Both the position numbers and the translations under genes were made by a program. A stretch of 64,000 nt of DNA. Source: Galaxea fascicularis. Its lineage: Eukaryota > Cnidaria > Anthozoa > Scleractinia > Euphylliidae. The DNA is taken from positions 891,151 to 955,150 of the forward strand of contig OX419346.1 of assembly GCA_948470475.1 (NCBI GenBank), read 5' to 3'. Below are positions 47,601 through 59,697 of this stretch, piece after piece. Each line of letters starts with the position of its first letter. Position 1 is the first letter of the stretch. The notes beneath the pieces are model-generated. The model was not told where the DNA came from and ran no database searches. It saw nothing but the letters and a program-made list of their open reading frames with translations.

Positions 47601-50600
47601 CGCGGGAACACAGGCAAGTTGTAAAAGGCGCGGGAAAACAGACGTTTGCCAAGCTCTGAAAAACAGACCACGGGGATACATACAAGCGCGGGAAAACGGA
47701 CAACTTCTACCAAACGCAAGAAAACCTTGCGTCTGGTTCAAGTTGCTTCATCTGTTTGATGAGTAAATGAAAAATCGACCGTTATAGCGGTCGGATACTT
47801 ACTGGAAGCCATGCTAGGTGTGCAAGGATGTTCAAAGGTCACTGTTAAAGTGAAAGGATCGGACGCTCGTACCTCAAAAAGGTATTCCTCACTGCCAGTC
47901 TCTAGAACACGAGGAAAAGAAGATGTGCGAATTGATGCTTTTAATAGCCCAACTCATGACAATTAAAGAAGGAGGACTTTGCGAAAAATCTGTGGGGCAC
48001 CTACTCTTCTTCAGTGGCTTGTGGCTTCTTAGAGCGCTGGTCAAAAGCGTGTTAAACATGGCTTGTCTTCGCAACAGCTAAAACAAAAAAGAGCACAATA
48101 AATAAGTGATCACCTCTTCACAGTAGGTGGCCACTGCTGCACTTTGGTCCTTTACAGTCATTAGAAAGATTAAGCATTGCGTTTAGTCGGCCAACGGCCA
48201 ACGGGAAACGGCAGGCTTCTGTTCATCATAAAAGTGTGAAAATTCTTTCATTTTGACTTGTCTCGTTCCGTTAAAAAGTTGCTTGATATCTGGAGCTAAC
48301 AGGACAGACAAGAGCTAATATCAAGCAGCGTTCTTACATTTTTGGCAAACCCTAATTTCACTCCGACGTTTGCCGTTTGGCGTAAATGTCATGCTTAACC
48401 TTCGAAGTTGACCGAGGTTAGTGAATGAGTGGCCGCCTCCCTTCGAGTAAGCAGGAAATCAATCTGTCACTCTTAAAAACCCTTCACTTCAAACGCTATT
48501 TGATAGATGGTACGACATGGCGTTCAAGCCGGCGGCCGCTCAGAGCAACTAATCCATGGAACTTGCTTATTAAAAGACTTGTGACGCGAAGAGATTTCTG
48601 CCTCCGACTGACTTCACATTAAAACGACTACTTGCGACAACAGAATATCTGTTACTACATTCTTGGGTTTAGCAACTTAGTTAACTGAATCCAAAAATCC
48701 CTCAGGGAGGGATCAATAAACTTGCCTGTTAGATATGTGTGCGCGATAGGAGTGGGACCCACCTCTAATATTTTCGGGATGTGACTGGGGTGAGTGAACG
48801 CGATCCTGTACAGCAACAAACCCATCCCAGAAGGCTGTACGAGCTCTTCAGGTGTTGATTGGCTCTCTGTCACGTGATAAATATGATAGTGCTGCGGCAA
48901 ACTCTAACAACAAGAAAAAAGCAAGGCAAGAGAAAAAAAATATCTAACCTTCTACGACACAATATACTTTACTATGTTTACACAGAAACGCATTGTCATT
49001 GTTAATAAGGCATGAAAAGCTAATCAACGCAATCATTTCCTAAAACACAGTGTGAAATATGTGATTTTGGAAAAGGATGACAGCCTGTGATTATAAGAAC
49101 AATCACACAAGCCATTACTGTTTTTGTGTATCCCCCACCCCCACGATTTCAAGTGTTTGGAGCCTGTGGTTACTTCCGCTTCCCCATGAAAACTCTAATC
49201 AGACGTTTCAAACATACGTACCGCGTAATACGTATCTCCACGTTCATTTGATGGAACGTTTTTGTCTTTCAGCCACTGTAAAAATAATCAATAAATAAAC
49301 GGATTAACAAACTAACAAATAAATATGCAATCAGTCACAAGAAAATCTCTTAAAAGCTCAGTAAGACATGATCTTATGATTTACCTCTCGAATAATGAGA
49401 CAATCAATCGGGATTCGTGAAGAATGTGTGAAACTGCCTGTAAATAATACGATCAGAATAAACTGAGTTAATCTTTGTTTGTGCTCTGTGCAAAAAAAAT
49501 CAAGGATGCAACTCACAAGTCTGGAGTTAGATAAATAATGTACACAACATACAGCTGTATTTTGCTTTTGAGACAATAACTTCTTATGTCGGAGACAAAA
49601 TCACATTGGCAAACACTCGAGGAGAAATGAGTAAGAGATTGCACCCACTGTATTTCCAGTGTGAGAGTGCCTTTACCTGGAAATTTTCAAAAAAGTTACC
49701 ATGACAAGGCTACGTGAATTTTTTTAAAATCTGCTTTGCCGATAGCAGCACACTTTTTTTTAAAATTTATTTTAAACATATTGTGTTACGTGTTTGCCCC
49801 AAGAGCTAAATAAGCTCATCACGGGGGACTTACACTTAAGCTTTAAATTACAACATACTTAATTATGATTATTAAATTGCAACACAGTTAATTATGATTA
49901 TTAACTTACAACATAGTTAAGTATGATCGTCTGGGTGAGAGTAGTCCTGAGAAGGAAGTCATCATCAGAGTCAAGTGATTTGTGTACTGTCAGTAGATGG
50001 TATAAATACTCTGATCATTGATGTGATTGGTCAATGAAGTTGTGATGTTATTAGTAGACTGTCAGTTAGCCTTGTTGTCATTGGCTGTGAAGACTGTCAA
50101 CAGTGATAAGAATTTTTTACCCGTTTTACTAACAACTTCATAGATCTTCTGTACAATCTCTACTGCAGCTGGTAACGGTTTACAAAGCTTGAGCACGAAT
50201 GATGCATGGAATTCCTCACTGTTGTTGTCATTCAGAGACTGATACTTGACACTGAAACACAAAGTAAGAGGTGCCTAATGTTAGCATGACTGTGTATAAA
50301 TTTTAACTTGACTGATCCCTGTTGATCATTTCCTGTATTCTCATGCCCTGTATGCTTGATGAACTAGTGATATGTTAAGGAGAGGTTAGATGGTGGTCAT
50401 TATTGCAAAGGCTGATAAAGCACAAAAAAGCAAGGATTTTCCTTTGATGGAAGTCTAATGATGTAATGAATAGTAAGGAAAATGCATCTCACCTGGAATC
50501 CCATCCCAAAATGTTATAATGTACAGGCTCCAAAATAAGAGGGCTGATCGGTAGTGTAGCCTTCTGAGATTGCTCCAGGGAAACGGATACTTGGTAGCCA

Positions 50601-53600
50601 AATTCCCTAGGGGGTGGGTCTGTGAATAAAACAGCAATCATTGGAAAAGTATTAGATGAAGGACCTACTCTCCTTTGAATAGGCTCAAAAGGGCTTGAAA
50701 TTGAAATAATGATCAAAATAAATCAAACTCTTCAATAGCCTGTTCCAGGTGTTCAGATGGTAAACGGGACGCGATAGTACCGGCAGAGCGAGGTGAAAAA
50801 TGGAAGGGGCTTAGGATAGGCGGCCGTCCTCCCCCTCCCCCCCATCCTCCCCCTGCTACCCCCAGTCTGCACTCAATTTTTTGGCTCGCTCAGTCTCGTT
50901 CGCCCACCTCCTTTATCTTTACTGTTCAAGAACCCTTGCAATTTTGATACAGACCTTCTTTAGTGAAGTGACGATCTTGCCCTGGTCTCTCTACATCCAG
51001 TAGTTCATAAGGAGAAGCAAAATAAGCCAAACGCATCCGACGACCTAACAATAAGGCAGTGGACAAAAAAAAAGGGAGACCTAACAATAAGGCAGTGGAC
51101 AAAAAAAAGAAATGAAACAAACCCTGATCAATTATTATTAAGTGGTTATTTTAATGCAGCCAAAAATGCATGACACAACTTTGTATGGCACATTTATTTT
51201 ATGAAAGAGAATTACATAATAATATTATTATGAAATGATCAAAGAATTGTTATGTGAGATAATGTGAGACAAGAACCTCACAGTCACTCATAGACAATGA
51301 ACTTTTCTCAACAGCACAAGTTGATTAACAGTGAGAATCACATGTCACATTCACTTTTCTTATCTGCAGAATTCATCTATCTACACATAGAGAACCTTAT
51401 AGCCTTTTAACAAAGGACAGATGATAATAATGTTTCTATACCCTCCCAATTAAATTTTCAGCAATAAAATAATCACCTACCTCCTTGCCTTGGAGTGACA
51501 AATCCAACAGGACCCCGTGTGATTGCTTCGGTTGAACTCAAATCTGTCCTGTTAATATCCCAGCAAATACAAAGTATCATCTTGTAAATAATTTATTGGA
51601 CTGGTTGCAATTCAGTCTTGAAATTTCAGTTTCACCTATTATTGGTGAGGTTCACAATTTTCCTTCAACAAGTAAGGATTATAAATTTGCATTTAAATTT
51701 ACCCAAAGAGAGTTGCCATCATGTTGATATCTGTTTCAACTGCTTTGAGAGCTGCTAGGAACTTGGGTTTTTGAAACCTAAAATGTATTTATTAAAAGCA
51801 AAAAAAGAAATAATTATGCTGTACAAATTATGAATATCCAAGAAAAAATAGATTAAAGAAAATACCCAAGTAACTGTAAAAATAAAACATTTTGAAAACT
51901 TACGTATCACGGGACAACTGATACAGATCACACAGGCCTTGCAAATGACATAAAAACTCATCATAATCTCCTTCCCTGTGAAAAACAATGACTTGGTAAG
52001 GCGAACAAACCTGCTGAATAGGACTGCCCATCACAATTTGACCACAAGCACTGATGGTAAGACAATAAACACTAAATTTGGTTATCCCAAAATACCTTAG
52101 GATTCTTGTTAACTCAGGACAACTCTGAGGATTAAGACCAAACACAATTTGAACAATAAGTTAAAAAAAAAATAGAGTTTGAAATTATTGCAAAGGAGAC
52201 TAAACTTACTTGTTATTAAATGTAGTCATTAAGTTCTAAGAACGACTTATTTCACTTGAAAAAAATTCCAGATCTTATCACCTCAGGATCCCCAGTGTGA
52301 GCAACTTTCACCTCAGAAACAGTTCCATCAGCTTCCATTCGCACCTATGTATACATAGATAACTAGCATCAAAATGCCTGATCTTCTCTTTGACAACTAC
52401 GATACTCAACACATTTGTTAAAACACCATATCCCCTCTTTCAAGCTTCCCTCCTTTCCCCCAGTTAATGTTGATTTTAGAACTGACACTCCACCAAAATT
52501 TTCTCCGGTAACATTGAGTGTTCCAGCTTAACGTGTCTAGAATTGAAGCTTCATTTTGGCAGATCAATACTGAATTACTATGTCATTTACAACAAAGGGT
52601 TTTGAAAAATAAAGAGGATGAGATGATCCACATTTATGTTATACCATCATCCTAGAGATAACACTTTGATTATATGGTGGTTTGCATTGAAATCATAATC
52701 ATCATGCTAATGTATCTCTTGCAGGCTGTAAATAAATACAGATTTCAACTACCTCAACATAAAACATGTCAGAATTGATGAAAACATCTCTGCCATTTTC
52801 AATAAACTTCAACCTGAAAGAAATAGAAGAAACAGCAGTTTATACCTACAGTTATCTTGTGATTAAAAGAAAAAATATGGTAACAAAACACTCACCCAAC
52901 TTTTCTTGTGATGGCTTCAAGTCTCTGGGTAACAACTTTAATTGACTTCTCTAGAATCAAATGAAAGTAAATAAAAATCAAACAAATCTTAGTACTTAGT
53001 AGAGTGGTATGGTACTTGTGTATTTACAGTGTACGAGATTTGAGTGTGGGGAGGGGGGGGGGTGGGTAGGCACTTTTTGTGACTCCTTTAAGTAACTGTG
53101 ATAAAAGGAGATAATCATGTAGGGTTGTCAATAATGCAGCTGCCAGCACATTCTTGTTGCCTTAAACCTCACTGAAAATGGCTGGCTGGCTGGTATTTTG
53201 TTATTATGACCAGATGCTTTCCTGTAAAAAGACAATTATTAGAGAGACATTCTGCCATGAGTCAGATAACAAGGTCTTCTAAAAATGCAGACTTTGGACA
53301 GTTGACTTCAACCATATTTTTTGTCTTTTGAAGTGCAGCTGTACCTGTCATGGCATTTTGCAGCTTGTCCAGACATTCTGAAATGTAGCTTTTCACAGGG
53401 GCAAGGTTTTCAACTTGCTGTTGTCTTTCCTATGAGGAGAAAAGAAAAATTCAAAGTACTAGTATAATGATAGCACATTTAGTGAATTCTTGAGCCAAAA
53501 TCTGGGAGAAAATGAAAACTAACACATGCTTAAAAGCCATGATCAATAATAATTATTATTACTATTTTGGAAGTGTCTGTGCATCTATTACAGATGCATT

Positions 53601-54804
53601 CGAAGATGCTAGGATACATCTAAAGTGCTTTTGATTATTTTCACTATTATTTTGTTATTTCTCTGGACATTTTCAGCGGTATTCCAGCTAATGGACTAAG
53701 TTTAAGACCAGCATTGGCCCGAACCCATCTTTCTGCAAATTCACAATTTGACCTTCTTCACTTCTCCCCATCACTCATGTTATCCCTGTGTACTAAAGTC
53801 AACCACTCACCAAAGAAGCTCGTATAGCCTTCGCTGGGTCAGGCCAACTTGCACAGCTCTGACATTTTGATCTGATGCTGTTCAGTAGGTCAGTAAATTT
53901 GCTGCGCTCAGAGTGGAAGTTCAGCGATCCAAAGGCATGAACTGTCGAAGAGCAATAACAAAGGTCATCATGCCCATGCTCAAGTTACCAGAGATGTAAC
54001 AGGGTTGCCAAATCTTTGTCAAGGTAAAAAGAAGCAATTCCCTTGACTTTTCCTTGATTTGTAACTTAACCCTTTAACCCCTGAGGGGTCTCCCTTTGAC
54101 AAGTAAAATCGTCTGGCGTTAGACAAAGTAAAATCTATAAAGTCACTCTAAGGGAGGAAATGGTTAACACAAACCATCACAAAAATATTGTTGCTAACTA
54201 TACAGGACAATTCAGTGATCTATAAATCCAGAAATTAAGCCCTAAAAATCAAATCCGGAAAGATTTTTTCACAGACCCATACATTAATGATACATGCATC
54301 ACTGTCATACTAACCCTGTTCCGAAGAACGAATAGAGTTCCAGTGACAATAGGTAAGCATAACTAATGTACGGGGCTGTGTGGCAAATCTTGCCATCAAA
54401 TCCATTAGCGATTTTGTTTACCAACAAAACGTAAATATACGTCAAAACAGCGAGGGAAAATCAGATCCCATGCATGCATAATTATTAATGTATGCCACTG
54501 TGCTGAAATCTTGCCATCCATTTTTAATTTGCTATATTAATGAGCGGTTTGTTTGGTTTTGGACAAACAAGCGAGTTCTAGATAAATTTTAGAAGCACAT
54601 GAAAACTCATTTCTGATATAAACATGAAACGGAAACATGCATCTTGAGGCGGGTAGTGTTAACATATGACTCCAGTAGATACTAACTTTTAGTACCATCA
54701 AACTCATTTCCTTTCAAGCCAAGTTCATCTTCGTAAGTGCTAACAAGTTCCTTTAATTTTAGGCAACACGAACCACAAGTCCTTGCATCAACGGTGGCAG
54801 CCAT
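44661..54804 (-). CDS. MED1: Mediator complex subunit 1, 22 coding exons
   Basis: MED1 belongs to the Mediator middle module, which links activators to RNA polymerase II. Minus-strand exons, 5' to 3': 54696-54804, 53811-53941, 53345-53429, 52896-52950, 52753-52813, 52282-52344, 52096-52124, 51904-51975, 51703-51777, 51481-51548, 50955-51044, 50493-50619, 50121-50251, 49385-49437, 49222-49275, 48763-48903, 48005-48077, 47803-47901, 46924-47029, 45924-46849, 44922-45026, 44661-44833 (2826 nt, 941 aa). Family matches are INSDMFYVE, VKVAHTGDPE, SCPELTRIL, FDEFSKHL-like DYDEFLCHLQGL, PRQG, FTHPSHIPKILE, CSNDYISKVIERC and SIPAAMRCIIRKAQ (from about residue 541). The C-terminal ~400 residues are low-complexity with a KITLKRKRDD segment and an acidic end. 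It is shorter than human MED1 (1581 aa), and no LxxLL box is seen. Exons 1 and 14 are the least certain. Confidence 0.92.
45395..45450. repeat. Short inverted repeat in a MED1 intron
   Basis: GATTGGCTAAGTGCTGGG at 45395 is inverted as CCTAGCACCTAGCCAATC ending at 45450. A second weak inverted pair (GGGAATATCTCATCTGAGGC and GCCTCAGGTTTAAG...TCCC) lies at about 45088-45170. Both are probably MITE remnants. Confidence 0.45.
45704..45731. repeat. (CAAT)n microsatellite
   Basis: Six to seven tandem CAAT units in the MED1 intron between exons 20 and 21. Confidence 0.9.
47160..47700 (-). repeat. 86-bp minisatellite in a MED1 intron
   Basis: GCCAAG(C/T)(C/T)CTG occurs at 47216, 47305, 47391, 47476, 47562 and 47648, spaced 89, 86, 85, 86 and 86 bases. 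Each unit has ACAGACCACGGGGATAC, AAGCGCGGGAACACAGG and AAGTTGTAAAAGGCGCGGG. The central copies are nearly identical. Because 86 is not a multiple of three and the unit lacks minus-strand stops, three overlapping minus frames stay open across it. It lies between MED1 exons 18 and 19. Confidence 0.92.
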
Positions 54805-56406
54805 CTTAGTAAGTGGTTAGAATGATCGCGGGCTCAAAGAAAGACGTGGAGCACAGGGTTACCAGGTCGTTGCTGGGCTCTTTACCGCTGTTAAACAGAA
54901 GTCGGTGGACAAAGGAATCACTCGTAGAGTTATTTTTGTTTTTGTTTTTGTTTTTTTTAACACAACTTTATTATGACAAGAAAACTGCCTCGCGTAAATT
55001 CCACTCGCCAGCACACTTTCAGATTAGTGACGAGTCAACCTTAACAACACCTTGATTTACGCTTAGTTTTGCATCCGTAAATAAAACTTGAAATCCTAAA
55101 ACTACATTTCTCAGTACTTATAAAGAACTCCTTATTGTCTGTCATTTTAAGAGTTATAAATTATTCAATGTAACAAAAACGTCTCAGACTGTCGAAAAAA
55201 AGTTCAAGTGACTGCATGGTGTTAACAGTAAGTGATGATTGACTAGGGAAGAAAATTGAGATAGATTCGCTCACCAAGACGCTATTCCGTGTCCTCGAGA
55301 AAGTTCTAAGGTATAGCATTTCTAAACTCCTTTCAGTTAGTTTAAAGTCCACTATTGAAGCTAATTCAACCTTGGCGGAAATTTTCGTCAGACGTTAATT
55401 GGTACAGTTTGTTTACACAAGGATTTCAAAGCTTACCGTCGATTATCGACTGTAAAATACAAAAGAAAACGGTGAATCGCATATGTGGATAATAGTTCAA
55501 TAAGAAGTTTGAAAAGAAAAGTAAACCGAAAATTCAATACACGTTGTGATAGTCAACTGAGGACTGGTTTATTCGATCATAATTCTCTGAAAAAGAGACG
55601 ATTACTGGATTAGTTTCGCATTATAATTTTCAATCACCGTTTTTTCTTGACAATTACGTCGCAGTTACGTAAAAAGTTAATCCAAAAGTAAACACGCAAA
55701 TGGCCGAATCAATACTGTGCGAAACATCTACATGTACAGATACGTTCAAAATATTTGTTATATAAATCGCGGAGGTAATATGTAACCTGGACTGATTGAT
55801 AAACACGATAAAATTTAGGAGGACAAATGGCCAATTTTTTTTTCTGTTTTGAGAATCATCCAGAATTGTTTATGTTTATTAATGTTTTCAGTTGTTCCGA
55901 AAGGCACCCCTATCTCTCATTATTTGGGGGAGGCAAAATCGCCTTATAGCCAGTCGTAGATTAATATAACCTTGCAGTAGAAATTAAGCTTTATACCCCA
56001 GCAGCGCGGGAGGCTAACGATTTTTTGCAGGTCTGGTATAAAGGGGCAAAGGTTTGCTTGCGGTTAGAAAAGTAGACTGTACAATGACAACCAAGAAAAA
56101 TATCAGTTACATGTAAAGAATTTTGTAAACATTGATTTACCCCTACTACAAGTTCCAGTTTTCAAGTATTTGCCTAAAACGTTATCGCCCAAGATACTGT
56201 CAGCTATGTTACGAACCAGTTGAAAATCAGTGCGCGATTGAATTTTATAAATTAGTTTCAATCCACTCTCGGAAGTTAACAACCAGACTGGGTTAAGGCG
56301 CCACATTCCATTCCAGAAAATACTTATAGAATGTAAAAGTTCCGAAAACATAACTTGGCCCGCACATTTTAGGTTCTTCCTCTGTGTTTATAACTTCTAA
56401 ACACAT
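54805..56406. other. Intergenic region upstream of MED1
   Basis: This should contain the MED1 promoter and the 3' flank of the minus-strand ORF at 56407-57234. No other gene, RNA or clear repeat is recognised. Short open frames at 55161-55352 and 56103-56351 (minus) have no support. Confidence 0.5.
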
Positions 56407-57234
56407 TTAGACAGCGTCCCTCTCCTCTTCTGAATTAGAACTGTTGTAGTCCAATGAATCCGAACTCACGCGGCAGTTTTCAACACTTTCGAGAAAAGAG
56501 TTAATTCTCTCAGCAAGAGTTACGTCTCCTGTACTCAAACTACGTCTCCTTGATGCAAACCTGCTATTACGTTGGAAACATTTAATGTCTAAAAACTCTT
56601 TACGCCCAGAATCGTCTTCGAGACGTTTATCTTTTTCAGTTGTGTGAGTGATCCTCTCAAGTGATCTCTTCACATTGGAGTTAATATCTTCAGCCATCAT
56701 CCTCTCATCAGATCGCAGATCACCGTGTGACTGGGTCCTCGAGCGCGGTACAATGGTACAAATCTTATGCTCTCTGAGTTTGAATTTTCTTTCACTCTGA
56801 GGGCTGTTCAAGGTTATCATCGGCAGGGAAGTTGATTTCTGCTCATTTTCTTCATAGAACAAGTGAATATTTGGAGCCGAACTATTCAAGTCCATGTTTC
56901 TACTGTTTGCTACCAGTTGCTGAAGCTTGGGCAGGTGAACATCGGTCGCATCATTCAGTCCGAGACTTGTTGCTGAGCTGACCGAGTCGATTGATTGCGA
57001 ACGGCAGACGACAGCCTTCCTCAAGTTTTGCATGCGTGAGGTAACTCTGTTTTTTTCTGCCACATGCTCCTTCGCAATGCTGCTCTTAGAAACTTCAATG
57101 CTACGATGATGTTTTTCAAGTCGCGCGCTCTCCCGCTCGTTCATGATCTCCGCTCGGACCTTTCGATCAAAACTTGCACACAGAACCGCTCTTTTCAGAT
57201 TTCTATCCCTGGGCAACGAATTGTTTGCGCTCAT
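56407..57234 (-). CDS. Unrecognised intronless protein, 275 aa
   Basis: A single open frame of 276 codons starts at an ATG at 57232-57234 and stops at 56407-56409. I do not recognise the family. It has no signal peptide or membrane segment. The first ~100 residues are basic and charged, with a likely helical stretch (EIMNERESARLEKHH), then RMQNLRKAVVCRSQSIDS. This RKAVVC resembles LKRAVLC near the N-terminus, suggesting an internal repeat of a short basic motif. Ser-rich segments with RSRTQSHGD and SRRRSLSTGD look like basophilic kinase sites. The C-terminus is acidic (NSSNSEEERDA). Length and composition make chance unlikely. It could be a lineage-restricted cytoplasmic or nuclear phosphoprotein, or one large exon of a longer gene. 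Confidence 0.6.
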   Translation of the reverse strand: MSANNSLPRDRNLKRAVLCASFDRKVRAEIMNERESARLEKHHRSIEVSKSSIAKEHVAEKNRVTSRMQNLRKAVVCRSQSIDSVSSATSLGLNDATDVHLPKLQQLVANSRNMDLNSSAPNIHLFYEENEQKSTSLPMITLNSPQSERKFKLREHKICTIVPRSRTQSHGDLRSDERMMAEDINSNVKRSLERITHTTEKDKRLEDDSGRKEFLDIKCFQRNSRFASRRRSLSTGDVTLAERINSFLESVENCRVSSDSLDYNSSNSEEERDAV

Positions 57235-59697
57235 GGTGGAGACTCAGTGAAGCGGCCGGTTACTTATGCCAAGGTTGGGGTTCACTGCTAAACTGTCCAA
57301 CTCTTTGTTGACTGAGTATGTCCGGCATTTTACAAGTCACCGTGTCACTGATCTTTTCAAACAGAAATACTAGCATTTGTGCGTGATGTCGGCCACGGTT
57401 ATGGGTCAGTGACAGCGCCTATTACAAGATGGAATTAGTGTTGATTTAACCTCGGGCGAAAGGATTTACTAATTAGCAAAACGTAATTTTTTTACGTACT
57501 TTAATGGAATGAAAATACCGCGTTCATATAAAACTTTGATCATTCTTAGAAGGTATTTTGAATGGCAAAAGCCAAAAACGTTTCAGTGATCGGATTCAAT
57601 TCCTTTCCTTTTAACATCTTGAACGCAACGCTCGAACGATTTTTTAATCAATTGTTATAAGTTCTTTTATCCTTTTCTGATTGATTCTTTACCATACCTT
57701 CTCAAAGCTAGTGCCCGAATTCAACGTTAACAAGGTGCAATAAACATCAATAAATTATCAAGTACCAGATAATTGCCATCTTAACCCTTTGACACCTGGA
57801 AATTTTGCAGCGAATCGAGCCATTTTCTGGTCATTGTGTAGCCATAAAGGACTCACTCTGTCCAACATGTTGTTTTTAAGTCAAGAGAAAGCCCAGCTTT
57901 AGTTTCAAGAGTCAAATTCCGGCTTTTGGAGTTCGGGCATTCGCAAAAGACAAAATTTTGAGGCTTGAAAAGTTATACTGTTCCCTCGACTTCTACTTTT
58001 CACTTTCTCCCTTCCGCGCTTCTATAGCTTTTCCTTTACCATTTTTTTCGTTTTGTTGGGCACTCACTGGGCTTCATTTCAGGGAGAAAAGTTTTTGCTA
58101 GAGGCCAGAGGAGCTACAAGTGGGTAATGGGACAAGATTTTCAGTGGAATTTTCTGGTGAAAATTACATGGTTTTCTGGCATTTTCTCTGGCCTGTTTCA
58201 CTGAATGGGGCTCATTTGGGTATGGTTTGAAAGATCTCGCCCTCCCACACAAGTTGGTTGTCAAAGTTGCCTTGCACCGTCGACAACGATGACGTCACAA
58301 GTGGTACAAAGGAATAATTGGTTCCACATGAGCGCCTATGAGCGCTTTCAGGAGTCAGTGGGTTAAAGAACTCGTTAAAACGTTAATAAACAATTTTGTA
58401 CAGCCAAGATATATGAGGTGGTGTTTTTCTGTTATGTCCGAAACCAAAAGAAAATCAAGTGATTTCTTCACATTACTTTCCTCCTGATTTGATTATTTAA
58501 GAGAAAGATAATATTTCTTGTTACAATATATCCATGACAATATCTTATTATTACGTAAGCATAAATTACGCGTAACGGACTCATATAATATATAAAATAA
58601 ATGGAATAAATTAATTCAGATAATTAGTCTCTCTTTTCGATTGCCATTATGACGGAACCAAAAATTAGAGTCGATCTAAGAATAGCTCAAGCAACGGATG
58701 AAATTGACACAGATCGCGGGCTTAATCGTAATGAACTTGTGCACGCGATTAATTTGTAACTACATTGACTCCAACTAACAAACACTGGGCTATGATAGTT
58801 TTTTTTCTTAACTGTCAAAAGAGCAGTTTCCCGTTACGTCCACCCAGCTCAAACGCCATAAGAATTTAGCACAATCTCCAGGTTTAAACGCACTTGCAAT
58901 AACATGCCTGTGCTTGCTGACCAGCAAATCACCTGCCACAATATCTCATCTCATTGCGTTTGACTTTAAATCCAGAGGGCAACTTTTCTCAGCGGTGATG
59001 TGGTAACAAAATCTGCTTACGCAAGGTGGCCTTTTGATACTGTCTAATACCTGTGCTGTTATTTCCAAGTAGGTAGGTAAGTCGTGTATAAACATTCGGC
59101 AGAGAACAGTTATGACTGCAAGTGTTCTGTAGGTGTTAAGTGTCAAGATAATTATTGGCAAGAGAGAGAGAGAGAAAGAGCAATGTCTGGTGGGGTTGGG
59201 GAGGGAAGCGGTCATACAGAACAAGCACTTGTATACCACTTAGGGGTGTCAAGTATGAAAAAACAGTCATTGTACAAGTATTCATAAATAGAAACATACG
59301 CTCACAATAGTCTGAAATGTCAGCCGTCTCTTCGCTGTGATTTCAGACTAACATTCACAACAGCTTTGAGCCCGCAAATTACAGGTGCCTGTCAAAGCTC
59401 TCAGCCAGTGGAGGCGTTTCAGAGGAAAGAAGGCCTCTAGCGAGACCGATTAAGACACGGCTGTATCAACAGGATAGTCTAACAAATAGTTTCTTAAACC
59501 AGAGCGAATCTCATGAACATTTACAACAGTCGTCGCTAAGGTTTTTTCGGGACAAATAATATCCGAAATTCTGGCGTCCGTCCTCATCAAAGCTCTGATA
59601 TGAAAGACATGGAAACTTGCCCCCACTTCTCCCTCCCTTCCCTCTCCCCCTACACTTCCCTCCCCACACTGGAAAGGTATGTAATGAATACACTTCA
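57235..59697. other. Intergenic region, nothing recognised
   Basis: It contains the upstream side of the 275-aa ORF and the 3' flank of the minus-strand Ly6 gene. There is a short GA run near 59160-59180. No gene, RNA or clear transposable element is seen. Confidence 0.5.

Noticed and set aside
46920..47741. Minus-strand open frames of 273, 227 and 201 codons with repeated Phe-Pro-Arg-Leu motifs
   Set aside because: They are the same 86-bp minisatellite read in three frames, lying in a MED1 intron. The first merely runs into MED1 exon 19.
48655..48762. Extension of MED1 exon 16 to the stop near 48658
   Set aside because: A GTGGGT donor after the ILE codons joins in frame to an exon (RRQAMFNTLL) that matches the next stretch of MED1. 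The extension matches nothing.
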